A DNA stretch of 64,000 bases from contig CAJYAG010000001.1 in assembly GCA_913065125.1 (NCBI GenBank), forward strand, positions 1-64,000, in the 5' to 3' direction. The position numbers and the translations under genes are program-made. Positions 35,301 through 43,603 of this stretch are shown piece by piece. This DNA comes from an uncultured Flavobacteriaceae bacterium. GTDB taxonomy: Bacteria > Bacteroidota > Bacteroidia > Flavobacteriales > Flavobacteriaceae. Every line of letters begins with the position of its first letter. Positions within the stretch are counted from its first letter, which is position 1. A model generated the notes under the pieces. It ran no database searches, had not been told where the DNA came from, and saw nothing but the letters and a program-made list of their open reading frames with translations.

Positions 35301-36305
35301 TTACCAATTAATTCTAGCAAGAATAGGGAAGTGATCTGAGTATTTTTTATCAAAGGTTGTAAACTGGTTAATTTCAAAATCTGCACTTGTTAAGATATAA
35401 TCAATTCGCATCGGAAAAGAGTAGTTAAATGTTTTTCCGAAACCTACTCCAGCTTCTACAAACGCATCTTTTTTATCAGATTTAATTTTTCGGTACACCC
35501 AAGAATAGGAGGTGTTATTAAAATCTCCTAAAATTATTTTTTTGCCTTTCCAGTTTTTTTCGTGAGCTAAAAACTGCTCTGTTTGTATGGCTTGTTTTTT
35601 AAAAGCTGTTTGGAATCTTCCCAATAATTTTTGATTGTTTTCTTCACCAAAATATTCTTTATCTGTATTGATACTTAAAGATTCTAAATGAATATTATAC
35701 ACACGAATGGTGTCTTTATCTTTTAAAATATCAACATAAATAATGTTGTTTCCGCTGTCTTTAAAATCTAAAGAACCAGAATTAATAATTGGATATTTAG
35801 AATAAATTGCTTGCCCAAATTTATTGCTTTTTGATTTTATGTATTTATGCGGATAACTAAAACTAATTTCTGGCGATGCATAAAACTCTTGTAAAGCTAA
35901 AATATCAGGGCTTTCACTATTGATAAAATCAAATGCTTTACTTGCCAGGTTTTCATCATCATTCCATTTGTAATAGTTAAACAATCTTACATTATAACTC
36001 ATCACTTTTAAATCGTTTTCTTGCGTTTCTTTATCGTTAGAAAACTTATAAAAAGGAGCAGAACTAAGCCAACCAATAAGTAAAACAAGTGTAGATAAAA
36101 TTAGTTGTTTTTGTAATTTTAGAAGCCAATAAATAAAAAACAGAAAGTTTATAATATATAAAATTGGCACAAAAAGACTGATTACTGCAAATACTGAAAA
36201 TGATTTTGGAGAAATATAAGGTAAAAGGTAAGACAGCAATAATAATGCAGCGAATAAGGAATTCAGAAGAAAAAATAATTTATCAAAAAACGATTTCTTT
36301 TTCAT
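35301..36305 (-). CDS. Membrane-anchored endonuclease/exonuclease/phosphatase-family protein
   Basis: A 334-residue protein with three N-terminal membrane segments (to about residue 90) and a C-terminal EEP domain. Active-site pieces are MSYNVRLFNYY, DILALQEFYAS (Glu), YNIHLES, GDFNNTSYSW (Asp/Asn) and the terminal SDHFPILARI. The domain faces the periplasm or lumen side depending on topology. Substrates could be nucleic acid or phosphoesters. It lies 5 bases after a rhomboid gene and likely belongs to the same operon. Confidence 0.87.
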   Translation of the reverse strand: MKKKSFFDKLFFLLNSLFAALLLLSYLLPYISPKSFSVFAVISLFVPILYIINFLFFIYWLLKLQKQLILSTLVLLIGWLSSAPFYKFSNDKETQENDLKVMSYNVRLFNYYKWNDDENLASKAFDFINSESPDILALQEFYASPEISFSYPHKYIKSKSNKFGQAIYSKYPIINSGSLDFKDSGNNIIYVDILKDKDTIRVYNIHLESLSINTDKEYFGEENNQKLLGRFQTAFKKQAIQTEQFLAHEKNWKGKKIILGDFNNTSYSWVYRKIKSDKKDAFVEAGVGFGKTFNYSFPMRIDYILTSADFEINQFTTFDKKYSDHFPILARINW

Positions 36306-36309
36306 TTTT

Positions 36310-37164
36310 TTATTTTCCTTGTTTAAATAAAAAGTCTTTTTCTTCTTTTGACAACGTATCGTAACCAGATTTACTGATCTTATCTAAGATAATATTTATT
36401 TTCTGTTGCTTATACGTGGTGTTTGCTTGTTTTTTGGGAGCTGATTTTTTCGATTTGTAAACTGTTTTTAAAGGATTATTTTTTGAAAAAAACATACCTT
36501 TTAATTTACTCCAAATAGTAATTTCTGTAGTACTGGCTTTTCTCACATACAAAAATCCGAATAACGCTCCGCCAAGATGCGCCAATCTTCCGCCAGCATT
36601 TCCTGTGGGAATTTGAATAATATCTAACAGCACCCAAATTGCTGCCAAATGCCATAATTTTACAAAGCCTATTAACGGAATTTTAAATTGATAATTAGGA
36701 ATATAAGTTGCCAATCCGATAAAAATTGCTGAAACTCCAGCCGAAGCACCAAGCAAAACACTGTTAGAAAGATCATCTGTAAAAGCAGGGAAGAAGTTAT
36801 AACTTAATAGAAATACAATTCCGCCAAACAACGTTCCTAAAATGTAAAAGGAAATAAACTGCTTCGGTGTAAAATATTGGATAAATAAATTACCAATAAA
36901 ATACATCGAAATTAAATTCATTAGAATGTGTAAAAAATCGACATGTACAAAACCATAGGTAATAATGGTCCAAGGTTTTGTTAAGAATCCATCAAAAGTT
37001 GCGGGTAAAATAAACCAGTTTACGATTGGACTCTTTGCTTGAAAAAGATATCCTAAGGTATTGAAAATAAAAAGCAACACAAAAACAGCAACATTGATTG
37101 AGATAAATTTCTCTACAATATTGGCGTATTTGAATTTGGTTTGTAATGTATTTGTTAAACTCAT
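36310..37164 (-). CDS. Rhomboid-family intramembrane serine protease (second copy)
   Basis: A 284-residue rhomboid with six membrane segments. The catalytic Ser is in LLGASAGVSAIFIG (GxSxG-type), the His is in RLAHLGGALFGFLYV, and HILMNLISMYFIG carries the conserved HxxxN. A C-terminal extension of about 75 residues has a basic linker and a small helical unit (NIILDKISKSGYDTLSKEE) common in Bacteroidota rhomboids. It starts on the base after the stop of the other rhomboid. Confidence 0.93.
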   Translation of the reverse strand: MSLTNTLQTKFKYANIVEKFISINVAVFVLLFIFNTLGYLFQAKSPIVNWFILPATFDGFLTKPWTIITYGFVHVDFLHILMNLISMYFIGNLFIQYFTPKQFISFYILGTLFGGIVFLLSYNFFPAFTDDLSNSVLLGASAGVSAIFIGLATYIPNYQFKIPLIGFVKLWHLAAIWVLLDIIQIPTGNAGGRLAHLGGALFGFLYVRKASTTEITIWSKLKGMFFSKNNPLKTVYKSKKSAPKKQANTTYKQQKINIILDKISKSGYDTLSKEEKDFLFKQGK

Positions 37165-37890
37165 TTAGTGCATTCTAAATTGATTTTTTTTCCAATACCA
37201 AGCAATGATAAATCCAATGATTGCGCCTCCAATATGCGCAAAATGAGCAATGTTTCCAATAGAATATTTTGTGACTCCAAAAAATAAATCTCCTAATAAC
37301 ATGACAGGAATAAAATATTTTGCGGCAATCGGAACAGGGAAAAAGATCAATGCTAATTTTGCATCAGGAAATGTCATTCCGAACGCAACTAAAATTCCGT
37401 AAACTGCTCCAGATGCTCCAACTGCAGGTGTATGATACAAGCTGTAAAACTCGCTCATTTCTTTATTGCTTAAAGTAATTAAAGCATCATTGTATTTTCC
37501 AGTATCTAAAATGTTTTGTATATCTGCACTAGAAACTCCCATATTTATTAGTTGCTCATACACGCCATTAAACTGATAATAATTTACCAATGTATAAATA
37601 ACTCCGGCTCCTAATCCGGCAGAAAAGTAGAAAAACAAAAATTTATTTTTCCCCCACATTTGTTCTAACGGAGTACCAAATGCCCACAAAGCATACATGT
37701 TAAACGCAATGTGCATAAAACTTCCGTGCATAAACATATGACTTAGATATTGCCAAACTCCGAAGTTTTCATTTTTAGGAAAATACAACGCAAGATATTG
37801 AGCGATGTCTAATTTCATCAACTCCGGAATTGCAAAAAAGATAACGTTAATTATAATTAAATGCTTTATTGCTTCTGTAATTCTACCCAT
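37165..37890 (-). CDS. Rhomboid-family intramembrane serine protease (first copy)
   Basis: A 241-residue rhomboid with six membrane segments. The catalytic Ser is in AVGASGAVYGILVAFG and the His is in HFAHIGGAIIGFII; FMHIAFNMYALWAFG has the HxxxN motif. It differs from the second copy by a 55-residue loop between segments (residues about 110-160) and by the lack of a C-terminal extension. It follows mutL by 11 bases. Confidence 0.94.
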   Translation of the reverse strand: MGRITEAIKHLIIINVIFFAIPELMKLDIAQYLALYFPKNENFGVWQYLSHMFMHGSFMHIAFNMYALWAFGTPLEQMWGKNKFLFFYFSAGLGAGVIYTLVNYYQFNGVYEQLINMGVSSADIQNILDTGKYNDALITLSNKEMSEFYSLYHTPAVGASGAVYGILVAFGMTFPDAKLALIFFPVPIAAKYFIPVMLLGDLFFGVTKYSIGNIAHFAHIGGAIIGFIIAWYWKKNQFRMH

Positions 37891-37901
37891 TTTTATGTTT
37901 T

Positions 37902-39716
37902 TTAATGACTATTAAAAATAGCATCAATCTCTTTTATGGTTAATGTTTTAAACGTTGCTTTTCCGGATGGAGCAGCAGATGGTTCTTTACACGAAAATAA
38001 ATCGTGCACCAAATTTTCTTGTTCTTTACTATTTAAAGTTGTTCCGGTTTTAATGGCTAATGATTTTGCAAATGATTTTGCCATCACATCAAAATGACTA
38101 AAACTAGATGCTGGAACTTCAATTTTCATGTCGTCTAACAATTGTTCTAAAATTAATGAAATTTGACTTTCAGTAATAGAAGTCGGAATTCCTTTTACAA
38201 CAATTGCTTCTTCAGAAATAGATTCGAATAAAAAACCAGTATTTTCTAAATCGGCTTTCATGGCGTCAATCATTTCAATATCACTTTTAGAAAAAGAAAT
38301 ATGCACCGGAAATAATAATTGTTGACTCAATGCTTCATTTACAGTGATGCTTTCTAAAAACTCTTCATATAAAACACGTTGATGTGCTAAATTCTGATGG
38401 ATTAAAACCATTCCGGATTTGATAGAGCTTAACAAATATTTTTTTTGAATTTGAAATGTTTTTCCTGTTTCTGTAGTTTCATCTTGATGAAAAAGAACTT
38501 CTTGATTTGTGCTTTCACTAGTTTCAAATGGCGTATATAAATTTGCCCAATCTTGAGAATCTTTTTGAAAAGAAACATCTTTTGGAGGCTGATTCTGTTG
38601 CTCTGTTTTAAACGGGTTAAAATTCGGGTCAACCGTTATTTTTGGAGCAGAAGCATTGGTTTTTGCCTTAAAATTATAAGGCGTATCTAACGTGCTATCT
38701 CTATTAAAATCTAATACTGGCGCAACATTATATTGGCCTAAACTATGTTTTACAGTAGCTCTTAAAATAGCATAAATATCTTTTTCATTCTCAAACTTAA
38801 TTTCTGTTTTTGTTGGATGAATATTGATATCAATACTACTTGTTGGAACGGTTAAATATAAAAAATAAGATGGATGTGCACCTTTTTCTAGCAAACCATC
38901 AAAGGCATTTACAACTGCGTGATTTAAATACGAACTCTTTATAAAACGATCGTTTACAAAAAAGAATTGTTCGCCTCTTTTTTTCTTTGCAAATTCTGGT
39001 TTTGCAACAAATCCTTGAACAGAAATTAAATCTGTTTTTTCATCAATCGGCACCAATTTCTCATTCATTTTTGCTCCAAAAACCGAAACAATTCTTTTTC
39101 TAAGATTACTTTCTTTCAAATTGTAAACCTCGTTACCATTATGATGTAGTAAAAAAGCAATGGATGGATGCGCTAACGCAACACGTTGAAACTCGTCTAT
39201 AATATGACGTGTTTCTATGGCATCCGATTTTAAAAAATTACGTCTTGCAGGAATATTAAAAAATAAATTCTTTACAGAAACACTGGTTCCTTTTGGAGTA
39301 GAAACAACTTCTTGCGAAGTAATTTTACTGCCTTCAATTTTTATCTGAGTTCCTAATTGATTTGCTTCTTCTTTTGTTTTTTGTTCTACATGAGCAACTG
39401 CAGCAATAGAAGCTAAAGCTTCTCCACGAAAACCTTTGGTGTTGATATTAAACAAATCGTGTGCATCTTTTATCTTAGAAGTTGCATGGCGTTCAAAAGA
39501 CAAACGAGCGTCTGTTGCACTCATTCCTTTTCCATCATCAATCACTTGAATTAAGGTTTTGCCAGCATCTTTTATTAATAAAGTGATAGAAGTTGCACCA
39601 GCATCAATAGCGTTTTCTAACAATTCTTTTACAACAGAAGCAGGTCTTTGAACAACTTCTCCTGCGGCAATTTGGTTAGCAACATGATCTGGTAATAATT
39701 GAATAATATCTGACAT
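37902..39716 (-). CDS. mutL: DNA mismatch repair protein MutL
   Basis: MutL couples mismatch recognition by MutS to strand removal. The GHKL ATPase domain is intact: IAAGEVVQRPASVVKELLENAIDAG, DDGKGM, RHATSKI and NTKGFRGEALASIAAV. The C-terminal dimerisation domain does not carry the metal-binding motif DQHA-xx-E-xxxx-E of endonuclease MutLs: the matching stretch reads IHQNLAHQRVLYEE, and the end reads SCKEPSAAPSGKATF in place of ACK...CPHGRP. The length of 604 is normal. It opens the run mutL-rhomboid-rhomboid-EEP. Confidence 0.95.
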   Translation of the reverse strand: MSDIIQLLPDHVANQIAAGEVVQRPASVVKELLENAIDAGATSITLLIKDAGKTLIQVIDDGKGMSATDARLSFERHATSKIKDAHDLFNINTKGFRGEALASIAAVAHVEQKTKEEANQLGTQIKIEGSKITSQEVVSTPKGTSVSVKNLFFNIPARRNFLKSDAIETRHIIDEFQRVALAHPSIAFLLHHNGNEVYNLKESNLRKRIVSVFGAKMNEKLVPIDEKTDLISVQGFVAKPEFAKKKRGEQFFFVNDRFIKSSYLNHAVVNAFDGLLEKGAHPSYFLYLTVPTSSIDINIHPTKTEIKFENEKDIYAILRATVKHSLGQYNVAPVLDFNRDSTLDTPYNFKAKTNASAPKITVDPNFNPFKTEQQNQPPKDVSFQKDSQDWANLYTPFETSESTNQEVLFHQDETTETGKTFQIQKKYLLSSIKSGMVLIHQNLAHQRVLYEEFLESITVNEALSQQLLFPVHISFSKSDIEMIDAMKADLENTGFLFESISEEAIVVKGIPTSITESQISLILEQLLDDMKIEVPASSFSHFDVMAKSFAKSLAIKTGTTLNSKEQENLVHDLFSCKEPSAAPSGKATFKTLTIKEIDAIFNSH

Positions 39717-39721
39717 CTATG

Positions 39722-39997
39722 TTATTGTAAAAAGATAGATAGATCAAAATCAATAAAGACTAAAAACAAGAAAGTTAAAATAACAATAATTGTTACTAAG
39801 GTTTTGTTTACGCCTTTTCCTCTAGATGCTTTTAATTCATCCCAAGCAGTAACAAACTTTGTTTTTAAACCTTTGTTTTTTCCGGTTGTAGTTCTAAATT
39901 CATCAAACTTGTGTTTAATTTCATAAGGATTTCCTTCTCCTTGATAAAATCTAGGTTTGTAGTCAAATTTTTTATGTGTTCTTTTTAAAAATCCCAT
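39722..39997 (-). CDS. Small conserved membrane protein between ribH and mutL
   Basis: A 91-residue protein with a basic soluble N-terminal region (GFLKRTHKKFDYKPRFYQGEG) and one C-terminal membrane segment (LVTIIVILTFLFLVFIDFDL). Homologues in this position are frequently called riboflavin synthase subunit beta, but that name comes from the neighbouring ribH; the sequence has no enzyme motif. It lies 5 bases before mutL. Confidence 0.8.
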   Translation of the reverse strand: MGFLKRTHKKFDYKPRFYQGEGNPYEIKHKFDEFRTTTGKNKGLKTKFVTAWDELKASRGKGVNKTLVTIIVILTFLFLVFIDFDLSIFLQ

Positions 39998-40119
39998 AAT
40001 TAATGTAAGTGAATTAAGATTATTGATTTTTTTATAACAAAAATCAAACCAACATAAGCTTATGAGTCAAATTTACAGAATAAAAAAGAAGTGGTCAAGG
40101 ATTGTTAAAAAGTATCTTG

Positions 40120-40599
40120 TTAAAACTGTCTTAATGCTGCCATTTTTACTGCAGCAACAGCGCATTCAATTCCTTTGTTTCCTAATTTTCCGCCAGATCT
40201 ATCGATAGATTGTTGCTTGGTATTGTCTGTAAGTACACAAAAAATTACCGGGACATCGTATTGTATATTTAAGTCAACAATTCCTTGTGTAACACCATCA
40301 CAAACAAAATCGAAGTGTTTTGTTTCTCCCTGAATTACATTTCCGATTGCAATAATTGCATCTACTTTTTGTGATGCTATCATTTTTTTACAACCATAGA
40401 CCAATTCAAAACTCCCAGGAACATCCCAAGAAACAATATTGTGTTCTATTGCGCCACAATCAATTAAAGTTTCAATGGCACCTTTTTGAAGATTTCTTGT
40501 AATCTCTGGATTCCATTCAGAAACAACAATCCCAAATCGAAAAGGTTTCGCATTTGGGATTGTTGCTTTATCGTAATAGGATAAATTAGTTGTAGCCAT
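40120..40599 (-). CDS. ribH: 6,7-dimethyl-8-ribityllumazine synthase
   Basis: RibH condenses ribulose-derived butanone phosphate with the pyrimidine intermediate in riboflavin synthesis. Signatures are FGIVVSEWNPEITRNL, WDVPGSFELV, AIGNVIQGETKHFDFV with the catalytic His, and GNKGIECAVAAVKM. The length of 159 is typical of the capsid-forming enzyme. It follows the TPR gene by 5 bases, so they are co-transcribed. Confidence 0.95.
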   Translation of the reverse strand: MATTNLSYYDKATIPNAKPFRFGIVVSEWNPEITRNLQKGAIETLIDCGAIEHNIVSWDVPGSFELVYGCKKMIASQKVDAIIAIGNVIQGETKHFDFVCDGVTQGIVDLNIQYDVPVIFCVLTDNTKQQSIDRSGGKLGNKGIECAVAAVKMAALRQF

Positions 40600-40604
40600 A
40601 AAGC

Positions 40605-41366
40605 TTAGTTTTTAGCAGCAAATTCTGCGCTACTTATATATTTATCTATATCTCCAGCTTGATAAGAAGTTGGAAAATCAGCTTTTATTCTTTTGTATAA
40701 AGTTAATGCTTTGCTATAATCTTTTAAATTCATTGAAAGCTGAGCTGCTTTAAATAAGAATAATGGGGTAGTATAGTTGTTTACCTTTTTTGTTGCTTTT
40801 AAATAATAATCTACTGCATCATTAAACTGGTTGATGTCTGCAAAAGCATCACCAATTGCACCTAAAGCAACAGGTCCAATTCCTAAATCATCCGAAGAAA
40901 AATTACTTAAATGTTCTACGGCTTTATCGTATTGTTTTAATTTTAAATAAGAAAGTCCAGCATAATAATTTGCTAAATTTCCAGCAGATGTACCACTATA
41001 TGTATTTGCAATATCTACAAAACCATATTTCCCGTCAGCTCCTTCTAAACCTAAATTTAATAAAGAATCTACACCAACAGAAACAGTATTAGCTTCGTTA
41101 AAATATTTTCTTGGAAAAGACAACTCGTTTGCTGCTTCTTTTTCAGTAGGTTCAATTACATATTTACTGTATCCTAAATATCCTAAAATTGCGATAGCTA
41201 CAATCACTAAACCATAAAATAATGGTTTGCTGTTTTTTTCTATCCATTGCTCAGATCTTGATGCAGTTTCGTCTAAAGTATTAAATACTTCTGCAGTTGC
41301 ACTTTGTTCTTGAGATTGTGCTCTATTGTCTTTTGGTTTTGATCCTCTTTTCTTGTATGTTGCCAT
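40605..41366 (-). CDS. Membrane-anchored tetratricopeptide-repeat protein
   Basis: A 253-residue protein with a charged N-terminal tail, one membrane segment (LFYGLVIVAIAILGYLGYSKYV, about residues 49-70) and a periplasmic domain of about four TPR units (YYAGLSYLKLKQYDKAVEHLSNF, ALGAIGDAFADINQFNDAVDYYLKA). The layout is like YfgM, an ancillary chaperone protein at the Sec translocon. A TATTTTTG box lies about 20 bases before the ATG. Confidence 0.85.
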   Translation of the reverse strand: MATYKKRGSKPKDNRAQSQEQSATAEVFNTLDETASRSEQWIEKNSKPLFYGLVIVAIAILGYLGYSKYVIEPTEKEAANELSFPRKYFNEANTVSVGVDSLLNLGLEGADGKYGFVDIANTYSGTSAGNLANYYAGLSYLKLKQYDKAVEHLSNFSSDDLGIGPVALGAIGDAFADINQFNDAVDYYLKATKKVNNYTTPLFLFKAAQLSMNLKDYSKALTLYKRIKADFPTSYQAGDIDKYISSAEFAAKN

Positions 41367-41459
41367 GTTCGCTAAAAAATTAGTAGGCGCAAAAATAGTT
41401 TATTTTATTGGATTTTAAAAACAGATAATTCGCTAAATTTTCAATAATTTGCGATTTCT

Positions 41460-41467
41460 TACTTTTG
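41460..41467 (+). promoter_or_regulatory. Candidate -7 box of the recF promoter
   Basis: TACTTTTG matches TAnnTTTG and ends 13 bases before the recF ATG. A TTT sits about 19 bases upstream as a -33 half. Confidence 0.45.
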
Positions 41468-41480
41468 ATAATAGATATAC

Positions 41481-42560
41481 ATGTATTTACAAAAAATTTC
41501 TTTGGTCAATTTTAAAAATATTTCTTCTCAAACATTTGATTTTCAGGAGAAAATAAATTGCTTTGTGGGTAATAATGGCGTTGGTAAAACCAATGTTTTA
41601 GATGCTATTTATTATTTGTCTTTTGCAAAAAGTTACTTTAATTCAGTTGCTTTGCAGAATATTAGACACGGAGAAGATTTTTTTATGATAGAAGGTAACT
41701 ATATTTTAGGAGAAAGAGAAGAAAAAATTGTGTGCAGTTTAAAAAAAGGACAGAAAAAAGTATTGAAAAGAAATGGCAAAGCCTACGACAAATTTTCTGA
41801 ACATATTGGACAATTACCGTTGGTCATTATTTCGCCTGCTGATAGAGATTTAATTGTTGAAGGAAGCGAAACCAGAAGAAAATTTATAGACGGAGTAATT
41901 TCTCAGCAAGACAAAGAATACTTGCAAAGTTTAATTCAATATAATAAAGTAGTAAGTCAGCGAAATGCGTTGTTAAAATATTTTGCAGCAAATAGAACTT
42001 TTGATGCGTTGAATTTAAAAATTTACGACGAACAACTCATTTCTTTCGGAACGATTATTTATAACAAACGCAAAAAGTTTTTAGATCGCTTTGTACCAAT
42101 ATTTAATGAGAAGTATCAAATAATTTCTGAAGATAAAGAAGTGGTGAATTTGGTATATAAAAGTCAGTTAGAAGCCCTATCTTTTGAAAAACTATTAACC
42201 CAAAGCTTAGAAAAAGATAAAATTTTACAGTATACTTCAGTAGGAATTCATAAAGACGATTTAAGTTTTGAGATTGGTGGTTATCCTATTAAGAAGTTTG
42301 GTTCTCAAGGTCAACAGAAATCGTATTTAATTGCATTAAAGTTAGCACAGTTTCAGTTTATAAAAGAACAAGCTTCTGTAGTGCCAATTTTGTTATTGGA
42401 TGATGTTTTTGATAAATTAGACGAACACAGAGTTTCCCAAATTATTAAACTGGTAAATAAAGATGAGTTTGGACAAATATTTATTACCGACACACACGCA
42501 GATAGAACAGAAGAAGTTATTAAAAAGAGTAACAAACCGTATCAGATGTTTAAGTTGTAG
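41481..42560 (+). CDS. recF: DNA replication/repair protein RecF
   Basis: RecF is an SMC-like ATPase that helps load RecA at gaps. The Walker A is [21 protein letters not shown], the ABC signature is [18 protein letters not shown], and the Walker B is [16 protein letters not shown]. The length of 359 is usual. Unlike the classical dnaA-dnaN-recF layout it is not beside those genes here, but a DUF721 gene follows. Confidence 0.95.
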   Translation: MYLQKISLVNFKNISSQTFDFQEKINCFVGNNGVGKTNVLDAIYYLSFAKSYFNSVALQNIRHGEDFFMIEGNYILGEREEKIVCSLKKGQKKVLKRNGKAYDKFSEHIGQLPLVIISPADRDLIVEGSETRRKFIDGVISQQDKEYLQSLIQYNKVVSQRNALLKYFAANRTFDALNLKIYDEQLISFGTIIYNKRKKFLDRFVPIFNEKYQIISEDKEVVNLVYKSQLEALSFEKLLTQSLEKDKILQYTSVGIHKDDLSFEIGGYPIKKFGSQGQQKSYLIALKLAQFQFIKEQASVVPILLLDDVFDKLDEHRVSQIIKLVNKDEFGQIFITDTHADRTEEVIKKSNKPYQMFKL

Positions 42561-42622
42561 GTTTGAAAAAGTTGCAAAGATACAAAGTTTAAGAGGTACA
42601 AAGTAATCAATTTATAAGTAAT

Positions 42623-42662
42623 GAGATTGCCACAGTTTTTTATCAAAAACTTCGCAATGACA
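42623..42662. repeat. Interspersed palindromic element upstream of the DUF721 gene
   Basis: GAGATTGCCACAG and CTTCGCAATGACA flank a T-rich centre. This is the GAGATTGCCAC...CGCAATGACA variant of the interspersed repeats in this window. The open frame of the DUF721 gene runs back into it, which argues for the internal ATG as start. Confidence 0.6.
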
Positions 42663-42674
42663 AAAAATAAAACC

Positions 42675-42971
42675 ATGGCAAAAAGAGAAAATGATGCTTT
42701 TTCGGTAAAAGATTTAATGGGCTCTTTTATTAAAGAGAACAACCTTTCTAAAGGAATGCAAAAACTAAAAATAGAAGAAGTTTGGGCAAAACTAATGGGA
42801 CAAGGTGTGGTTTCGTATACAGAAAAAGTACAGTTGCAAAATAAAACCTTGGTCATTTCTTTGTCGTCTTCTGTTTTACGTGAAGAGTTGAGTTACGGAA
42901 AAGAAAAAATTATCAAACTAATGAACGAAGAAATGGGCGAGGAGTTGATTTCTAAAATTATGTTGGTTTGA
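42675..42971 (+). CDS. DUF721 protein (DciA-like)
   Basis: A 98-residue DUF721 protein. A helix with Trp (QKLKIEEVWAKLMGQGVVSYT) is followed by the KH-like strand pattern (KTLVISLSSSVLREELSY, KIIKLMNEEMGEELI). DUF721 includes DciA, which helps load the replicative helicase DnaB in bacteria without DnaC or DnaI. In actinobacteria it also sits next to recF. The ATG at 42675 (MAKREND) is chosen because upstream in-frame starts at 42621 and 42657 lie in a repeat element. Confidence 0.85.
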   Translation: MAKRENDAFSVKDLMGSFIKENNLSKGMQKLKIEEVWAKLMGQGVVSYTEKVQLQNKTLVISLSSSVLREELSYGKEKIIKLMNEEMGEELISKIMLV

Positions 42972-43017
42972 TATCAGTTATCAGATGACAAAGAATAATT
43001 ATAATGAATATATGGTT

Positions 43018-43042
43018 GTTTGCCTGAGCGGAGTCTAAGGCT
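43018..43042. repeat. Fragment of interspersed repeat
   Basis: GTTTGCCTGAGCGGAGTCTAAGGC resembles the common Bacteroidota intergenic arm CTGAGCGGAGTCGAAGCC. Only one arm is present, between the convergent DUF721 and ndk genes. Confidence 0.45.
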
Positions 43043-43070
43043 TTTTTAGAAGTACTTATTTTAAAACAAA

Positions 43071-43098
43071 AAAACTCGTTGCCATGGCAACGAGTTTT
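43071..43098 (-). terminator. Terminator downstream of ndk
   Basis: A fully palindromic 28-base sequence (13-bp arms AAAACTCGTTGCC and GGCAACGAGTTTT with AT between) lies 33 bases after the ndk stop. T-rich sequence follows on the minus strand, and A/T flanks would let it serve the DUF721 gene as well. Confidence 0.85.
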
Positions 43099-43130
43099 TA
43101 TAGTTAAGCGTTTTTATTAGGATTTTACCC

Positions 43131-43550
43131 TTAAAATAATTCTCTTCCTGCAAAGTGAAAAGCGCTTTCAATAGCAGCGTTTTCATCAGAATCAGAACCA
43201 TGTACAGCATTTTCTCCGATAGAAGTTGCGTATAATTTTCTGATGGTTCCTTCTGCAGCTTCAGCTGGATTTGTAGCACCAATTAATGCTCTAAAATCTT
43301 CAACTGCGTTGTCTTTTTCTAAGATCGCGGCAACAATTGCTCCGCGAGTCATAAATTCTACTAACTCACCAAAAAATGGACGCTCGTTATGCACAGCGTA
43401 AAAAGCTTCAGCATCTGCTTTTGTCATTTGAGTTAATTTCAAAGCAACAATTCTAAACCCTGCTGCGTTAATTTTTTCTAAGATTGCTCCGATGTGTCCG
43501 TTTTCAACACCATCAGGCTTAATCATTGTAAATGTTCTATTTGTTGCCAT
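43131..43550 (-). CDS. ndk: Nucleoside-diphosphate kinase
   Basis: Ndk transfers the gamma phosphate from ATP to nucleoside diphosphates through a phospho-His intermediate. The protein starts [17 protein letters not shown], has [18 protein letters not shown], and the active-site His lies in [15 protein letters not shown]. The length of 139 is typical. It has a near-consensus promoter upstream and a terminator downstream, so it is monocistronic. Confidence 0.97.
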   Translation of the reverse strand: MATNRTFTMIKPDGVENGHIGAILEKINAAGFRIVALKLTQMTKADAEAFYAVHNERPFFGELVEFMTRGAIVAAILEKDNAVEDFRALIGATNPAEAAEGTIRKLYATSIGENAVHGSDSDENAAIESAFHFAGRELF

Positions 43551-43572
43551 CTTTATTTTTAAAAATTTTGTG

Positions 43573-43602
43573 CAAAAATACTCTTTTATCTGTTAATTAC
43601 AA
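43573..43602 (-). promoter_or_regulatory. Promoter of ndk (Bacteroidota -33/-7 type)
   Basis: On the minus strand TTG (43602-43600) is followed by a 19-base spacer and TATTTTTG (43580-43573), an excellent match to TTG-N19-TAnnTTTG. The leader to the ATG at 43550 is about 20 bases. The -33 element touches the 3' end of the upstream PhoD-like gene. Confidence 0.72.
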
Positions 43603-43603
43603 G

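Noticed and set aside
42621..42674. Longer start for the DUF721 gene
   Set aside because: Those codons fall in an intergenic repeat element and are not part of the domain.
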